NCBI GenBank assembly: GCA_017937025.1
Contig: JAGBEJ010000010.1
Coordinates: forward strand, 62,001 to 126,000
Direction of reading: 5' to 3'
DNA length: 64,000 nucleotides
Origin: Paludibacteraceae bacterium
GTDB lineage: Bacteria; Bacteroidota; Bacteroidia; Bacteroidales; Paludibacteraceae
A program made the translations under genes and the position numbers. The notes under the pieces were generated by a model. It searched no databases. It saw nothing but the letters and a program-made list of their open reading frames with translations, and was not told the DNA's origin. Of the stretch, positions 25,742 to 32,386 are shown one piece after another (positions within the stretch are counted from its first letter, which is position 1; every line of letters begins with the position of its first letter).

Positions 25742-25749
25742 TATTTTTG
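25742..25749 (+). promoter_or_regulatory. -7 box of the glucosaminidase operon
   Basis: TATTTTTG, 47 bp before the ATG at 25797. Confidence 0.6.
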
Positions 25750-25796
25750 CGATTTAAAAAGCACATTTTGTCGCATACATAAACGCAACAAGACTA

Positions 25797-26900
25797 ATGA
25801 AGAAAATAATTTGCGCCTTGGCTCTGCAGCTCTCAGTTTTCGCACTGATGGCACAGACACAGAACAAGACTTACCTCGAATACATAGAGAAGTACAAGAA
25901 TGTCGCCATAACAGAAATGCAGAACTACGGCATACCTGCCAGCATCACCATGGCGCAAGGACTGCTCGAATCCGGCGCAGGAAAAAGCCAGTTGACAAGA
26001 GAATCCAACAACCACTTCGGCATCAAGTGCCAGAAGTCGTGGACCGGCGAGAAGGTTTACCACGACGACGACGCAAAGCACGAATGTTTCCGCAAATACA
26101 ACAGCGCATTAGAATCATACGAGGACCACTCGCAGTTCCTGCGCAAGAACCCAAGATACGCATCGCTGTTCCAGCTCTCCAAGACCGACTACAAGGGGTG
26201 GGCTTACGGACTGAAAAAGGCAGGATACGCCACAAATCCGAAATACGCTCAACTGCTCATCGGACTCATTGAGACATACAACCTCGACGAATTAGACAAA
26301 GGCAAGGTGGACAACTCGGCTGAAAGCAAGGCAAGCGACAGCAAGAGCAAGAAGCACAAGGAGGAGAAGAGCAAAGAAGCCAAGAAGAAGAAAGACAAAG
26401 ACGCAAAGAAGAGCAAATACAGCAACAAGAAACGCCACAAGAGAGAGGGCAAGAGCGGCCTGATGGGATTCTTCAGCCAGCGCAAGAAACTCTCCGACCA
26501 GGACGAGGAGCTGTACGCTATATACGCCGACAACGACGAGTACATGGGCGAAATCTCATCTTACAGAACACACGATGTGCAAAAGATAAACGGCGTGAAA
26601 TGCGTGATCGCGATGAACGGCGACACTTACGAGGCTATAGCAGACGAGTTCGGCAAGTTCACAAGCGAGATACTCAAAGCCAATGACGTGAAGACCGGAG
26701 CACAACCTAAGGCCGGCGACATCGTTTACATATCGAAGAAAAAGAAGTCCGGCACCGGCACATACACTGCCAAGGAGGGCGAGACTCTCTACGACATATC
26801 GCAGAAGACAGGCGTAAGACTCCGCAACCTCTACCGCATAAACGGACTTGTCTATGGCAAGCAGGTGAGTGCAGGCGACGTCATAAGACTGAAGAAATAA
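25797..26900 (+). CDS. Secreted glucosaminidase (GH73) with two LysM domains
   Basis: The enzyme should cleave the glycan strands of peptidoglycan in the periplasm. The 367 residues begin with a signal peptide (MKKIICALALQLSVFALMAQ). The mannosyl-glycoprotein endo-beta-N-acetylglucosaminidase/FlgJ-type domain covers residues ~25-165, with SITMAQGLLESGAGKSQLTRESNNHFGIKC carrying the catalytic Glu, then YNSALESYEDHSQFL and YKGWAYGLKKAGYATNPKYA. A Lys/Asp/Ser-rich linker (about 175-225) follows, and two LysM repeats (about 265-315 and 320-366, GETLYDISQKTGVRLRNLYRINGL) would bind cell wall. The next gene starts 6 bp downstream. Confidence 0.92.
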   Translation: MKKIICALALQLSVFALMAQTQNKTYLEYIEKYKNVAITEMQNYGIPASITMAQGLLESGAGKSQLTRESNNHFGIKCQKSWTGEKVYHDDDAKHECFRKYNSALESYEDHSQFLRKNPRYASLFQLSKTDYKGWAYGLKKAGYATNPKYAQLLIGLIETYNLDELDKGKVDNSAESKASDSKSKKHKEEKSKEAKKKKDKDAKKSKYSNKKRHKREGKSGLMGFFSQRKKLSDQDEELYAIYADNDEYMGEISSYRTHDVQKINGVKCVIAMNGDTYEAIADEFGKFTSEILKANDVKTGAQPKAGDIVYISKKKKSGTGTYTAKEGETLYDISQKTGVRLRNLYRINGLVYGKQVSAGDVIRLKK

Positions 26901-26906
26901 AAGCCG

Positions 26907-27197
26907 ATGAAACGCACCGACATCAAGCCGATAGGACAAGTTATCAGAGAGCATCTGCAACGGCTCGACGAGTCCGGAAAACTGAGCGAGACCATCGCTC
27001 TGACGGCTGTGGACGACGTGCTGGGAAAGGAATTCGCCAGCCTCATCAAGGACAGACGCATAGAGAACGGCGTGCTGTTCCTCAAGACCGACTCGGCAGC
27101 CCTGCGCAGCGAACTGTTTGCCAGCCGCTCGCAACTGATGCAGAAGCTCAACGAGAAGACCGGCAAGGACGTCATAAAAGACGTGCGCATAAACTGA
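26907..27197 (+). CDS. DUF721 domain protein
   Basis: A 96-residue protein with the DUF721 pattern: an N-terminal amphipathic helix (IGQVIREHLQRLDESGKL), a central V..VLGKEFASLIKDRRIENGVLFLKTDSAALRSELFASR block and a C-terminal KDVRIN. DUF721 proteins include DciA, a loader of the replicative helicase, but short Bacteroidota members are untested to my knowledge. It lies 6 bp after the glucosaminidase and is followed by a terminator-like hairpin (27220-27258). Confidence 0.85.
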   Translation: MKRTDIKPIGQVIREHLQRLDESGKLSETIALTAVDDVLGKEFASLIKDRRIENGVLFLKTDSAALRSELFASRSQLMQKLNEKTGKDVIKDVRIN

Positions 27198-27219
27198 AAA
27201 TATACACTACGGCATAACA

Positions 27220-27258
27220 AAAGCGGGACAAAGGAGAAACTCCGATGCCCCACTTGTT
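27220..27258 (+). terminator. Imperfect hairpin terminator
   Basis: AAGCGGG...GGAG and CTCC...CCCACTT pair imperfectly, followed by GTTTTTT. It lies between the convergent DUF721 and sulP genes. Confidence 0.55.
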
Positions 27259-27278
27259 TTTTCGCCTGACGGCTAAAC

Positions 27279-28970
27279 TTACTTCGCCCCTGCTGTCAGC
27301 GCCTCCGCTCTCTGCAGAGCCACGTTGATGTTAGGACAAATGTTGTGCTCGCCTATCAGTTTATAGAATCCAGCCTTGTGCAGAGCGGCGTGAACCTTAG
27401 GATTGACACCCGAAAGAACCACCTGAATGCCCTTCTTCTGGCTTCTAAGACACATATTAGTCAAGTTGTAGATACCAGTAGAGTCCACGAAAGGAACCTT
27501 TCTCATACGGATTACTCTGACCTTAGGCTTCTCGCTGCGCATATTCTCAGCCACGTCCTCGAAACGGTTACCCGCGCCGAAGAAGTAAGGACCGTTGATC
27601 TCGTAAACCTCGACGCCTGCAGGTATGACAAGATGCTCATCGGAATGCAGCTGAACATCAGACTCCGAGTTAGGGTCAATCTCATCCATGATGACCTTGA
27701 CATCGGTAGTCTCAGCCATACGGCGCATGAACAGCAAGCAAGCGATGACCATGCCCACCTCGATGGCGATGGTGAGGTCGAAAATCACAGTCAGCAGGAA
27801 TGTCACGAACAGCACAAGCACATCGGACTTAGGGTTCTTCATGAGAGCCGAGAACGCGCGCCAGCCGCTCATATTGTATGACACGACCACAAGCACGCCA
27901 GCCAGACAAGCCATAGGGATGTACTGCGCGAGCGGCATGAGGAACACGTAGATGAGCAGCAGGACGATGGCGTGGACGATGCCAGCCACTGGCGTGCGGC
28001 CTCCGTTGTTGATGTTGGTCATTGTACGGGCGATGGCTCCTGTGGCAGGAATACCGCCGAAGAGAGGCGACGCGATGTTGGCGAAGCCTTGTGCGATGAG
28101 CTCGGTGTTGGAGTTGTGGCGGTCGGAGATGACACCGTCTGCCACAGCAGCCGAGAGCAACGACTCGATGGCGCCAAGAATGGCTATTGTGAACGCCGAA
28201 GGGAGCAGCATCCTCACGCCCTCCCACGAGAGCAGAGGCATTGTCGGTTCGGGCATCGAAGCCGTGATAGTGAAACGGTCGCCGATAGTCTCTACCGACG
28301 TCACGCCCATGTAGTTCTTAAGCAGAAGAGCCGCCACGGTCATCAGGATGATGGCGATGAGCGAGCCCGGAATCTTCTTTGAGAAGAAAGGCGTCACAAA
28401 AATCACGATTATGCTGACAACACCTATCACAGTGCTCCACATGTCAATAGAGCCGAAGTTCTGGAAATACGCGCCCCACTTGCCAACGAAGTCGGCTGGG
28501 ACATTCTCCACAGTCAGACCGAAAAGGTCCTTGACCTGCGTGGTGAATATCGTCAGGGCGATACCCGAAGTGAATCCCACGATGATAGGATAAGGGATGT
28601 ACTTGATGATGGTGCCGAGACGCAGCAGTCCCAGCACGATGAGGAACACGCCGGCCATGAGCGTGGCGAGCGCCAGTCCCTCGAGCCCGAACTTCTGGAT
28701 TATGCCATAGACTATGACGATGAACGCACCCGTCGGACCGCCTATCTGCACCTTAGAGCCGCCGAAGACGGAGATTATCAGACCTGCGACTATCGCTGTT
28801 ATTATACCCTTCTCCGGAGACACGCCCGAAGCAATAGCGAACGCAATGGCAAGCGGCAGAGCCACTATGCCGACAATGATTCCCGCCATACTGTCCGCCA
28901 CGGCTGTGGAACGGCTATAGTTCTTCATTGTGGAGAACAAGCGGGGATGAAAATCTAAGTTTAACTTCAT
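27279..28970 (-). CDS. SulP family inorganic anion transporter
   Basis: SulP (SLC26-like) proteins move sulfate, bicarbonate or related anions across the inner membrane. The 563 residues have the SulP entry AGIIVGIVALPLAIAFAIASGVSPEKGIITAIVAG (residues ~27-65), about 12 membrane segments, the GGIPATGAIARTMTNINNGGRTPVAGIVHA block near 300, and a C-terminal STAS domain (VEVYEINGPYFFGAG, VRVIRMRKVPFVDSTGIYNL). The substrate cannot be told from sequence. It appears monocistronic, with a -7 box just upstream. Confidence 0.94.
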   Translation of the reverse strand: MKLNLDFHPRLFSTMKNYSRSTAVADSMAGIIVGIVALPLAIAFAIASGVSPEKGIITAIVAGLIISVFGGSKVQIGGPTGAFIVIVYGIIQKFGLEGLALATLMAGVFLIVLGLLRLGTIIKYIPYPIIVGFTSGIALTIFTTQVKDLFGLTVENVPADFVGKWGAYFQNFGSIDMWSTVIGVVSIIVIFVTPFFSKKIPGSLIAIILMTVAALLLKNYMGVTSVETIGDRFTITASMPEPTMPLLSWEGVRMLLPSAFTIAILGAIESLLSAAVADGVISDRHNSNTELIAQGFANIASPLFGGIPATGAIARTMTNINNGGRTPVAGIVHAIVLLLIYVFLMPLAQYIPMACLAGVLVVVSYNMSGWRAFSALMKNPKSDVLVLFVTFLLTVIFDLTIAIEVGMVIACLLFMRRMAETTDVKVIMDEIDPNSESDVQLHSDEHLVIPAGVEVYEINGPYFFGAGNRFEDVAENMRSEKPKVRVIRMRKVPFVDSTGIYNLTNMCLRSQKKGIQVVLSGVNPKVHAALHKAGFYKLIGEHNICPNINVALQRAEALTAGAK

Positions 28971-28992
28971 TTTTTATTGGAAAAATAGGTCG

Positions 28993-29000
28993 CAAAGGTA
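28993..29000 (-). promoter_or_regulatory. -7 box of sulP
   Basis: TACCTTTG on the minus strand, 23 bp before the ATG at 28970. Confidence 0.65.
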
Positions 29001-29025
29001 ATTCAAAAAATGGAAAAACGCGACA

Positions 29026-29221
29026 TAAAAAAGCGCATAAGAACAACACAAGATGTGCATTCTTACGCGCTATAAGTTCTCACACAGGGAGAAAACCTGC
29101 TATCGCATTAACGATAACGATTTTAAAACGCATACTCCGCATCGTGTGGGGCTTCCACGCACCTGCAAACGCCGTAGCACGACCACTAAACCTCGGCTCG
29201 TGTACACGGAGCGTAGCGTAT
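29026..29221 (-). ncRNA. Candidate ~195-nt structured RNA with own promoter and terminator
   Basis: On the minus strand a TATATTTG box (29235-29228) is followed by CATCGAA, as in the three RNA genes upstream. The transcript ends in a strong terminator: AGCGCGTAAGAA (29071-29060) pairs with TTCTTATGCGCT (29043-29032), then T6. The body can fold on itself (ACGC/GCGT, CTCC/GGAG, GTGT/ACAC, GCGTGG/CCCAC). No reading frame is convincing. The long, interrupted stem would be compatible with a 6S-type RNA but I cannot identify it. It is not a copy of the A/B/C RNA family beyond the promoter. Confidence 0.5.
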
Positions 29222-29227
29222 TCGATG

Positions 29228-29235
29228 CAAATATA
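29228..29235 (-). promoter_or_regulatory. -7 box of the 195-nt RNA
   Basis: TATATTTG on the minus strand followed by CATCGAA, the same -7/start-site context as RNA genes A, B and C. Confidence 0.6.
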
Positions 29236-29254
29236 TTGACAAATACCTCTAAAA

Positions 29255-29509
29255 AATAAAGAATCGGTTGTCAGAGGCTGGGCAGATCCAATTGCTGCCG
29301 AGCATAACAACCAACTCCTTATTCTCAGAAAAAGTTTCCATTGACAAGTTCCCGACCCATGCACATTCCGTGCACGAGCCACAAGGGGATTCAAACGCCC
29401 TACACTAAGTGCCAACGGTCAAGTAACCTCGCAGCGTTGGGGAACTCTATCAAAGGAAAAGACATTCAGCGGCTCATGTCACAATGACTCGAAGTTTGAA
29501 TATCTTTTC
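29255..29509 (-). ncRNA. RNA gene A of a three-copy family
   Basis: Minus strand, ~255 nt, promoter TATATTTG at 29521-29514. Domain 1: GAAAAGATATTC pairs with GAATGTCTTTTC, enclosing a small hairpin around GTCATTGTGAC. Domain 2: GTTCCC...GGGAAC closes a long irregular region with CCAAC/GTTGG and TGCAC/GTGCA stems. Domain 3: GGTTGT...ACAACC with an inner GGCAG/CTGCC stem and a T-rich 3' side (TTCTTTATTTTTTAG) acts as terminator. Copies B (29648-29899) and C (30632-30890) are very similar, and several differences fall in stems and keep pairing. No long reading frame is shared by all copies. No family is recognised. Confidence 0.65.
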
Positions 29510-29513
29510 GATG

Positions 29514-29561
29514 CAAATATAAAAACAAGAAATCCACACATCCGAGAATGTCAAGGTTGAC
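29514..29561 (-). promoter_or_regulatory. Promoter module A with palindrome
   Basis: From the upstream side: GTCAAGGTTGAC (29561-29550), then TTCTCGGATGTGTGGATTTC, then TATATTTG (29521-29514). The same module precedes RNA genes B and C and unit D. The palindrome is suited to a dimeric regulator. Confidence 0.6.
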
Positions 29562-29569
29562 ATTTGATA

Positions 29570-29627
29570 AAAGAAGGGCAAAGAATTGCATTTTGTCACA
29601 ATGACCAAGTCGCATAATTCTTTACCC
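29570..29627 (-). terminator. 12-bp hairpin upstream of promoter A
   Basis: GGGTAAAGAATT (29627-29616) pairs with AATTCTTTGCCC (29587-29576), followed by TTCTTTT on the minus strand. The same hairpin ends unit D at 31008-30957, so a D-type 3' end has been duplicated together with the promoter and RNA gene. Confidence 0.65.
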
Positions 29628-29647
29628 TTTATGTTACAAACATTACA

Positions 29648-29899
29648 CAAAAAAGTTGGTTGTCTAATGGTGGGCAGCTCCAATTGCTACCGACCATAAC
29701 AACCAACTCCTTATTTTCAGAAAAAGTTTCCATTGACAGGTTCCCGACCCATGCACATTCCGTGCACGAGCCACAAGGGGATTCAAACGCCCTACACTAT
29801 GTGCCAACCGTCAAGTAACCTCACCCAGTTGGGGAACTCTATCAAAGGATAAGATGTCATCGGCTCACGCTTTAATTGCACGAAGTGTAACATCTTTTC
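29648..29899 (-). ncRNA. RNA gene B of the three-copy family
   Basis: Second copy, ~250 nt, promoter TATATTTG at 29911-29904. Its first stem is GAAAAGATGT/ACATCTTATC and the apical hairpin TCGTGC/GCGTGA differs from copy A while keeping pairing, which argues for selection on structure. The 3' hairpin GTTGGTTGT (29707-29699) with ACAACCAAC (29663-29655) is a perfect 9-bp stem followed by T6, the best terminator of the three. Confidence 0.7.
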
Positions 29900-29903
29900 G
29901 ATG

Positions 29904-29951
29904 CAAATATAAAAACAAGAAATCCACACGTCCGAGAATGTCAAGGTTGAC
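29904..29951 (-). promoter_or_regulatory. Promoter module B with palindrome
   Basis: GTCAAGGTTGAC at 29951-29940 and TATATTTG at 29911-29904, same spacing as module A. Confidence 0.6.
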
Positions 29952-29979
29952 ATTTTCATAACATGGCGCAAGAACACGA

Positions 29980-29987
29980 TATATTTG
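29980..29987 (+). promoter_or_regulatory. -7 box of the small-protein pair
   Basis: TATATTTG on the plus strand, ending 12 bp before the ATG at 30000, so the leader would be about 6 nt. It is divergent from RNA gene B. Confidence 0.55.
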
Positions 29988-29999
29988 CCTGAAAAAAGC

Positions 30000-30233
30000 A
30001 TGAGCAGAAGTAGAAAGAAAGTTTGTGGAGGCATGATTTGCGGAATGTATGGCAGATCAAGAAAATGGGGCAAGCGGAAATGCCACAAGAAGTTCCGCGC
30101 GGCTATACATCACGGCAAACTTGTATTCAGAATGAGAGAAGTGATGAACACTTGGGACATGGGAGGAGATGGGAAAATGGTCTATACCTGGGATAAGAAT
30201 AGTGACTGCTATAAAAAATACACAAGAAAATAA
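30000..30233 (+). CDS. Small basic protein, 77 aa, unknown
   Basis: From ATG at 30000 the product is MSRSRKKVCGGMICGMYGRS..., very rich in Lys and Arg in its first half (RSRKWGKRKCHKKFRAAIHHGK), with four cysteines and two adjacent histidines. Its second half is WDMGGDGKMVYTWDKNSDCYKKYTRK. The start five codons upstream (29985) is less likely because it would overlap the promoter. Similar short SRSRKK-type proteins occur in phages and mobile elements as I recall, with no known role; nucleic-acid binding is a reasonable guess. The next gene starts 2 bp after its stop. Confidence 0.6.
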   Translation: MSRSRKKVCGGMICGMYGRSRKWGKRKCHKKFRAAIHHGKLVFRMREVMNTWDMGGDGKMVYTWDKNSDCYKKYTRK

Positions 30234-30235
30234 CA

Positions 30236-30436
30236 ATGAAAGACAGAAAAACGACAACTACACATAAACCTATACCAATGCTCTACGGCAGCGAAGGGAA
30301 AAGGTTTATTGAGAGGGCGAAGAATCCTCCAAAACTACCTGAAGATGAAGTAGAACGCATGAAAATGGCAACAGCTTTGACATACACAAAAGGAAAAAGA
30401 TACTCAGTGACTCGCAGTTACATCCGCGAAGTCTGA
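30236..30436 (+). CDS. Small protein, 66 aa, unknown
   Basis: Starts 2 bp after the preceding stop, so the two form an operon. The sequence (MKDRKTTTTHKPIPMLYGSE...) is hydrophilic, with a PPKLPEDEVERMKMATALTYTKGKRYSVTRSYI segment and no membrane helix or known motif. The pair lies on the opposite strand between RNA genes B and C. From its stop to 30630 there is nothing I can assign. Confidence 0.55.
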   Translation: MKDRKTTTTHKPIPMLYGSEGKRFIERAKNPPKLPEDEVERMKMATALTYTKGKRYSVTRSYIREV

Positions 30437-30631
30437 GTATCTCACATTTCAATGCTCTTTGATGCTATATCAGAGGACGAAAGACCCACATTAGGGAATC
30501 CCCTCTATCGTTCACACTCTACAGTACACGGCAGTATCCGATTTCCTGCTCTTGGTACAGCATCGCAAGCATAATAAAAAACATTCAACGTTGCCCGACA
30601 CAATTGTCCAGTGGGAATTTACAAGCCAAAA

Positions 30632-30890
30632 TGTTTTTTTAAAGTTGGTTGTCTAATGATGGGCAGCTCCAATTGCTACCGACCATAACAACCAACTCCT
30701 TATTCTCAGAAAAAGTTTCCATTGACAGGTTCCCGACCCATGCACATTCCGCGCACGAGCCACAAGGGGATTCAAACGCCCTACACTATGTGCCAACCGT
30801 CAAGTAACCTCACCCAGTTGGGGAACTCTATCAAAGGAAAAGATATTCAGTGACTCATGTCTCAATGACTCGAAGTGTGAACGTCTTTTC
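30632..30890 (-). ncRNA. RNA gene C of the three-copy family
   Basis: Third copy, promoter TATATTTG at 30902-30895. First stem GAAAAGACGTTC/GAATATCTTTTC, terminal stem GTTGGTTGT/ACAACCAAC at 30696-30688 and 30652-30644. After the terminal stem the minus strand reads TTTAAAAAAAC, a weaker terminator tail than in copies A and B. The body is nearly identical to copy B over about 190 nt. Confidence 0.65.
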
Positions 30891-30894
30891 GATG

Positions 30895-30942
30895 CAAATA
30901 TAAAAACAAGAAATCCACACATCCGAGAATGTCAACGTTGAC
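30895..30942 (-). promoter_or_regulatory. Promoter module C with palindrome
   Basis: Perfect palindrome GTCAACGTTGAC at 30942-30931 and TATATTTG at 30902-30895. Confidence 0.6.
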
Positions 30943-30949
30943 ATTTGAT

Positions 30950-31111
30950 AAAAGAAGGGCAAAGAATTGCATTTTGTCACAATGACCAAGTCGCATAATT
31001 CTTTACCCTTTATATCACCGAACAGATTGTCCAGCGATTTTACTCTGTACCCAATAGATGACATAAAGTCCCCTAAAACAACGTCCATAACGCACAAGGA
31101 GCCTCGGAGAT
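30950..31111 (-). ncRNA. Unit D: short transcript downstream of ssrA
   Basis: The fourth promoter module (31165-31118) drives a predicted ~160-nt minus-strand transcript ending in the 12-bp hairpin GGGTAAAGAATT/AATTCTTTGCCC with TTCTTTT. A 77-codon frame starts inside it (ATG at 31088), but it runs through the hairpin, promoter C and the start of RNA C, so it is more likely chance. The alternative is a short mRNA. No RNA family is recognised. Confidence 0.35.
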
Positions 31112-31117
31112 TTGACA

Positions 31118-31165
31118 CAAATATAGAAACAGAAAATCCACACATCCGAGAATGTCAACGTTGAC
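31118..31165 (-). promoter_or_regulatory. Promoter module D with palindrome
   Basis: Perfect palindrome GTCAACGTTGAC at 31165-31154 and TATATTTG at 31125-31118, immediately after the ssrA terminator. Confidence 0.6.
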
Positions 31166-31176
31166 ATCATGACAAA

Positions 31177-31221
31177 TAAAAAGGCGCACAAGACGAACAC
31201 TCTCGTATTCTCTTATGCGCC
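31177..31221 (-). terminator. Terminator of ssrA
   Basis: GGCGCATAAGA (31221-31211) pairs with TCTTGTGCGCC (31193-31183), followed by T5ATTTG on the minus strand. Confidence 0.85.
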
Positions 31222-31257
31222 TATTCTCTTCAACATACTGACATTCAGTATATTTTG

Positions 31258-31650
31258 TGGAGCTGACGGGAGTCGAACCCGTGTCCAAACGAGGAACCAA
31301 TCCGCTTTCTACATGCTTATCTTCGCCTTCGGTTTTCGTGCATCCGCAAGACCGAAGCCACCAACGAATGCCTTATCCGCTAAAATCTCACACACGCCGC
31401 ACGGCCGGCACATGCTATCCCCGATTTTACCACACCACTTTGCCAGACGCTTCAGGGCTTGGCTTCTGAGTGATGTCTTGTCTCAGCACCTTGTGCCGAG
31501 ATTAAGCCGACCTACTATTATTCGGTTAGGCAGCAAGAGCGTAGTTATTCTCGCCAGTTATAGTTTACCCGATGAGATTAAAGTGCTTATCAGACAATGC
31601 ACTGCATGCTTACGCATTACTTCTACCCGCTGTCAAAACCAGGCAGCCCC
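31258..31650 (-). ncRNA. ssrA: Transfer-messenger RNA (tmRNA)
   Basis: tmRNA rescues stalled ribosomes by acting first as tRNA-Ala and then as a short mRNA. The 5' end GGGGCTGCCTGGTTTTGACAG (from 31650) pairs with CAGCTCC at the 3' end. The T-arm reads GACACGGGTTCGACTCCCGTC. The tag frame, 31555 down to the TAA at 31528-31526, encodes GENNYALAA, the Bacteroidales type. The length is about 393 nt. The terminal CCA is not fully encoded (ACAAA follows the acceptor stem), so it would be added after transcription. Promoter TACATTTG lies at 31684-31677, and a strong terminator follows. SmpB is not in this window. Confidence 0.97.
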
Positions 31651-31676
31651 TTACTCTTAAGGTGTTAATGCGACTG

Positions 31677-31684
31677 CAAATGTA
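31677..31684 (-). promoter_or_regulatory. -7 box of ssrA
   Basis: TACATTTG on the minus strand, about 27 bp upstream of the mature tmRNA 5' end, leaving a ~20-nt precursor segment for RNase P removal. Confidence 0.7.
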
Positions 31685-31724
31685 TGCAATAAAACGATAT
31701 GGCAATGAAAACAAGGCTGATTTT

Positions 31725-32384
31725 TCACTTCAGCGCTATGTCGAGTATCTCGCTTGGAGAAGTGACCATGTGGCTCGGCGAGCAAGCCTCGAGCTCGGCT
31801 CTGGAGCGGAATCCCCACAATACCGCCACGGAGTCCAAACCGGCGTTTCGGGCAGTGTTCATGTCGATGGACGTGTCGCCCACGTATAGCGCCTGGCTCT
31901 TGTCCTGAATGCCGCAGTCGCTGAGTATGTCGAAGACGATGGCTGGGTCGGGCTTCACGTTGTAGCCCTCGCGATGGCCGTAAACGACATCGAAGGCGAA
32001 GTCCGGAAACGAGTTCCTTATAACTCTGCAAGTGCCTTCGTGATATTTGTTCGATGCCACAGCCGTCATTATGCCGTGGGATTTGAGCGCGCCGAGCAGC
32101 TCCACGATGCCGGGATATGGCTTCGTCAGGTCGGTGCTGTGGTCTTTGTAATAACTCAGAAACAGTTCTCTCATGCGCGCCTCGACCGACGGCACACGAG
32201 CATCCTCGGGCAGCGCACGGTGGAAAAGCATGCCGATGCCGTTGCCCACGAACATCTTGTACGCCTCGACGTCGTGCTGCGGATAGCCGAGCGTGCGCAA
32301 GGCGTAGTTGGTGGCGGCGGCGAGGTCGGCTATGGTGTCGAGCAACGTGCCGTCGAGGTCGAAGATTACGAGTTTCTTGCTCAT
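31725..32384 (-). CDS. HAD-superfamily phosphatase (phosphoglycolate phosphatase-like)
   Basis: A 219-residue haloacid-dehalogenase-type phosphatase. Motif I is VIFDLDGTLLDT near residue 8, with the nucleophile Asp; motif II lies in MTAVASNKY; motif III is the lysine in VKPDP; motif IV is YVGDTSIDMNTARNAG. The cap insertion is alpha-helical, as in Gph/PGPase. I start at the ATG at 32384, just after the stop of the upstream GH3 gene; a longer frame upstream overlaps that gene. The substrate is uncertain: phosphoglycolate or another small sugar phosphate. Confidence 0.88.
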   Translation of the reverse strand: MSKKLVIFDLDGTLLDTIADLAAATNYALRTLGYPQHDVEAYKMFVGNGIGMLFHRALPEDARVPSVEARMRELFLSYYKDHSTDLTKPYPGIVELLGALKSHGIMTAVASNKYHEGTCRVIRNSFPDFAFDVVYGHREGYNVKPDPAIVFDILSDCGIQDKSQALYVGDTSIDMNTARNAGLDSVAVLWGFRSRAELEACSPSHMVTSPSEILDIALK

Positions 32385-32386
32385 GG

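Noticed and set aside
29080..29683. Minus-strand frames of 111 and 69 codons over the RNA locus
   Set aside because: They cross terminators and promoters of the predicted RNA genes, have no start signals and are not preserved in frame in all copies.
30760..30790. tRNA-like T-arm (GTTTGAATCC) in the A/B/C RNAs
   Set aside because: The flanking five base pairs are broken and there is no acceptor or anticodon arm, so the match to a T-loop is taken as accidental.
29255..30890. Insertion sequence copies as an explanation for the three long repeats
   Set aside because: No transposase frame, terminal inverted repeats or target duplications. Each copy is a promoter-to-hairpin unit instead.
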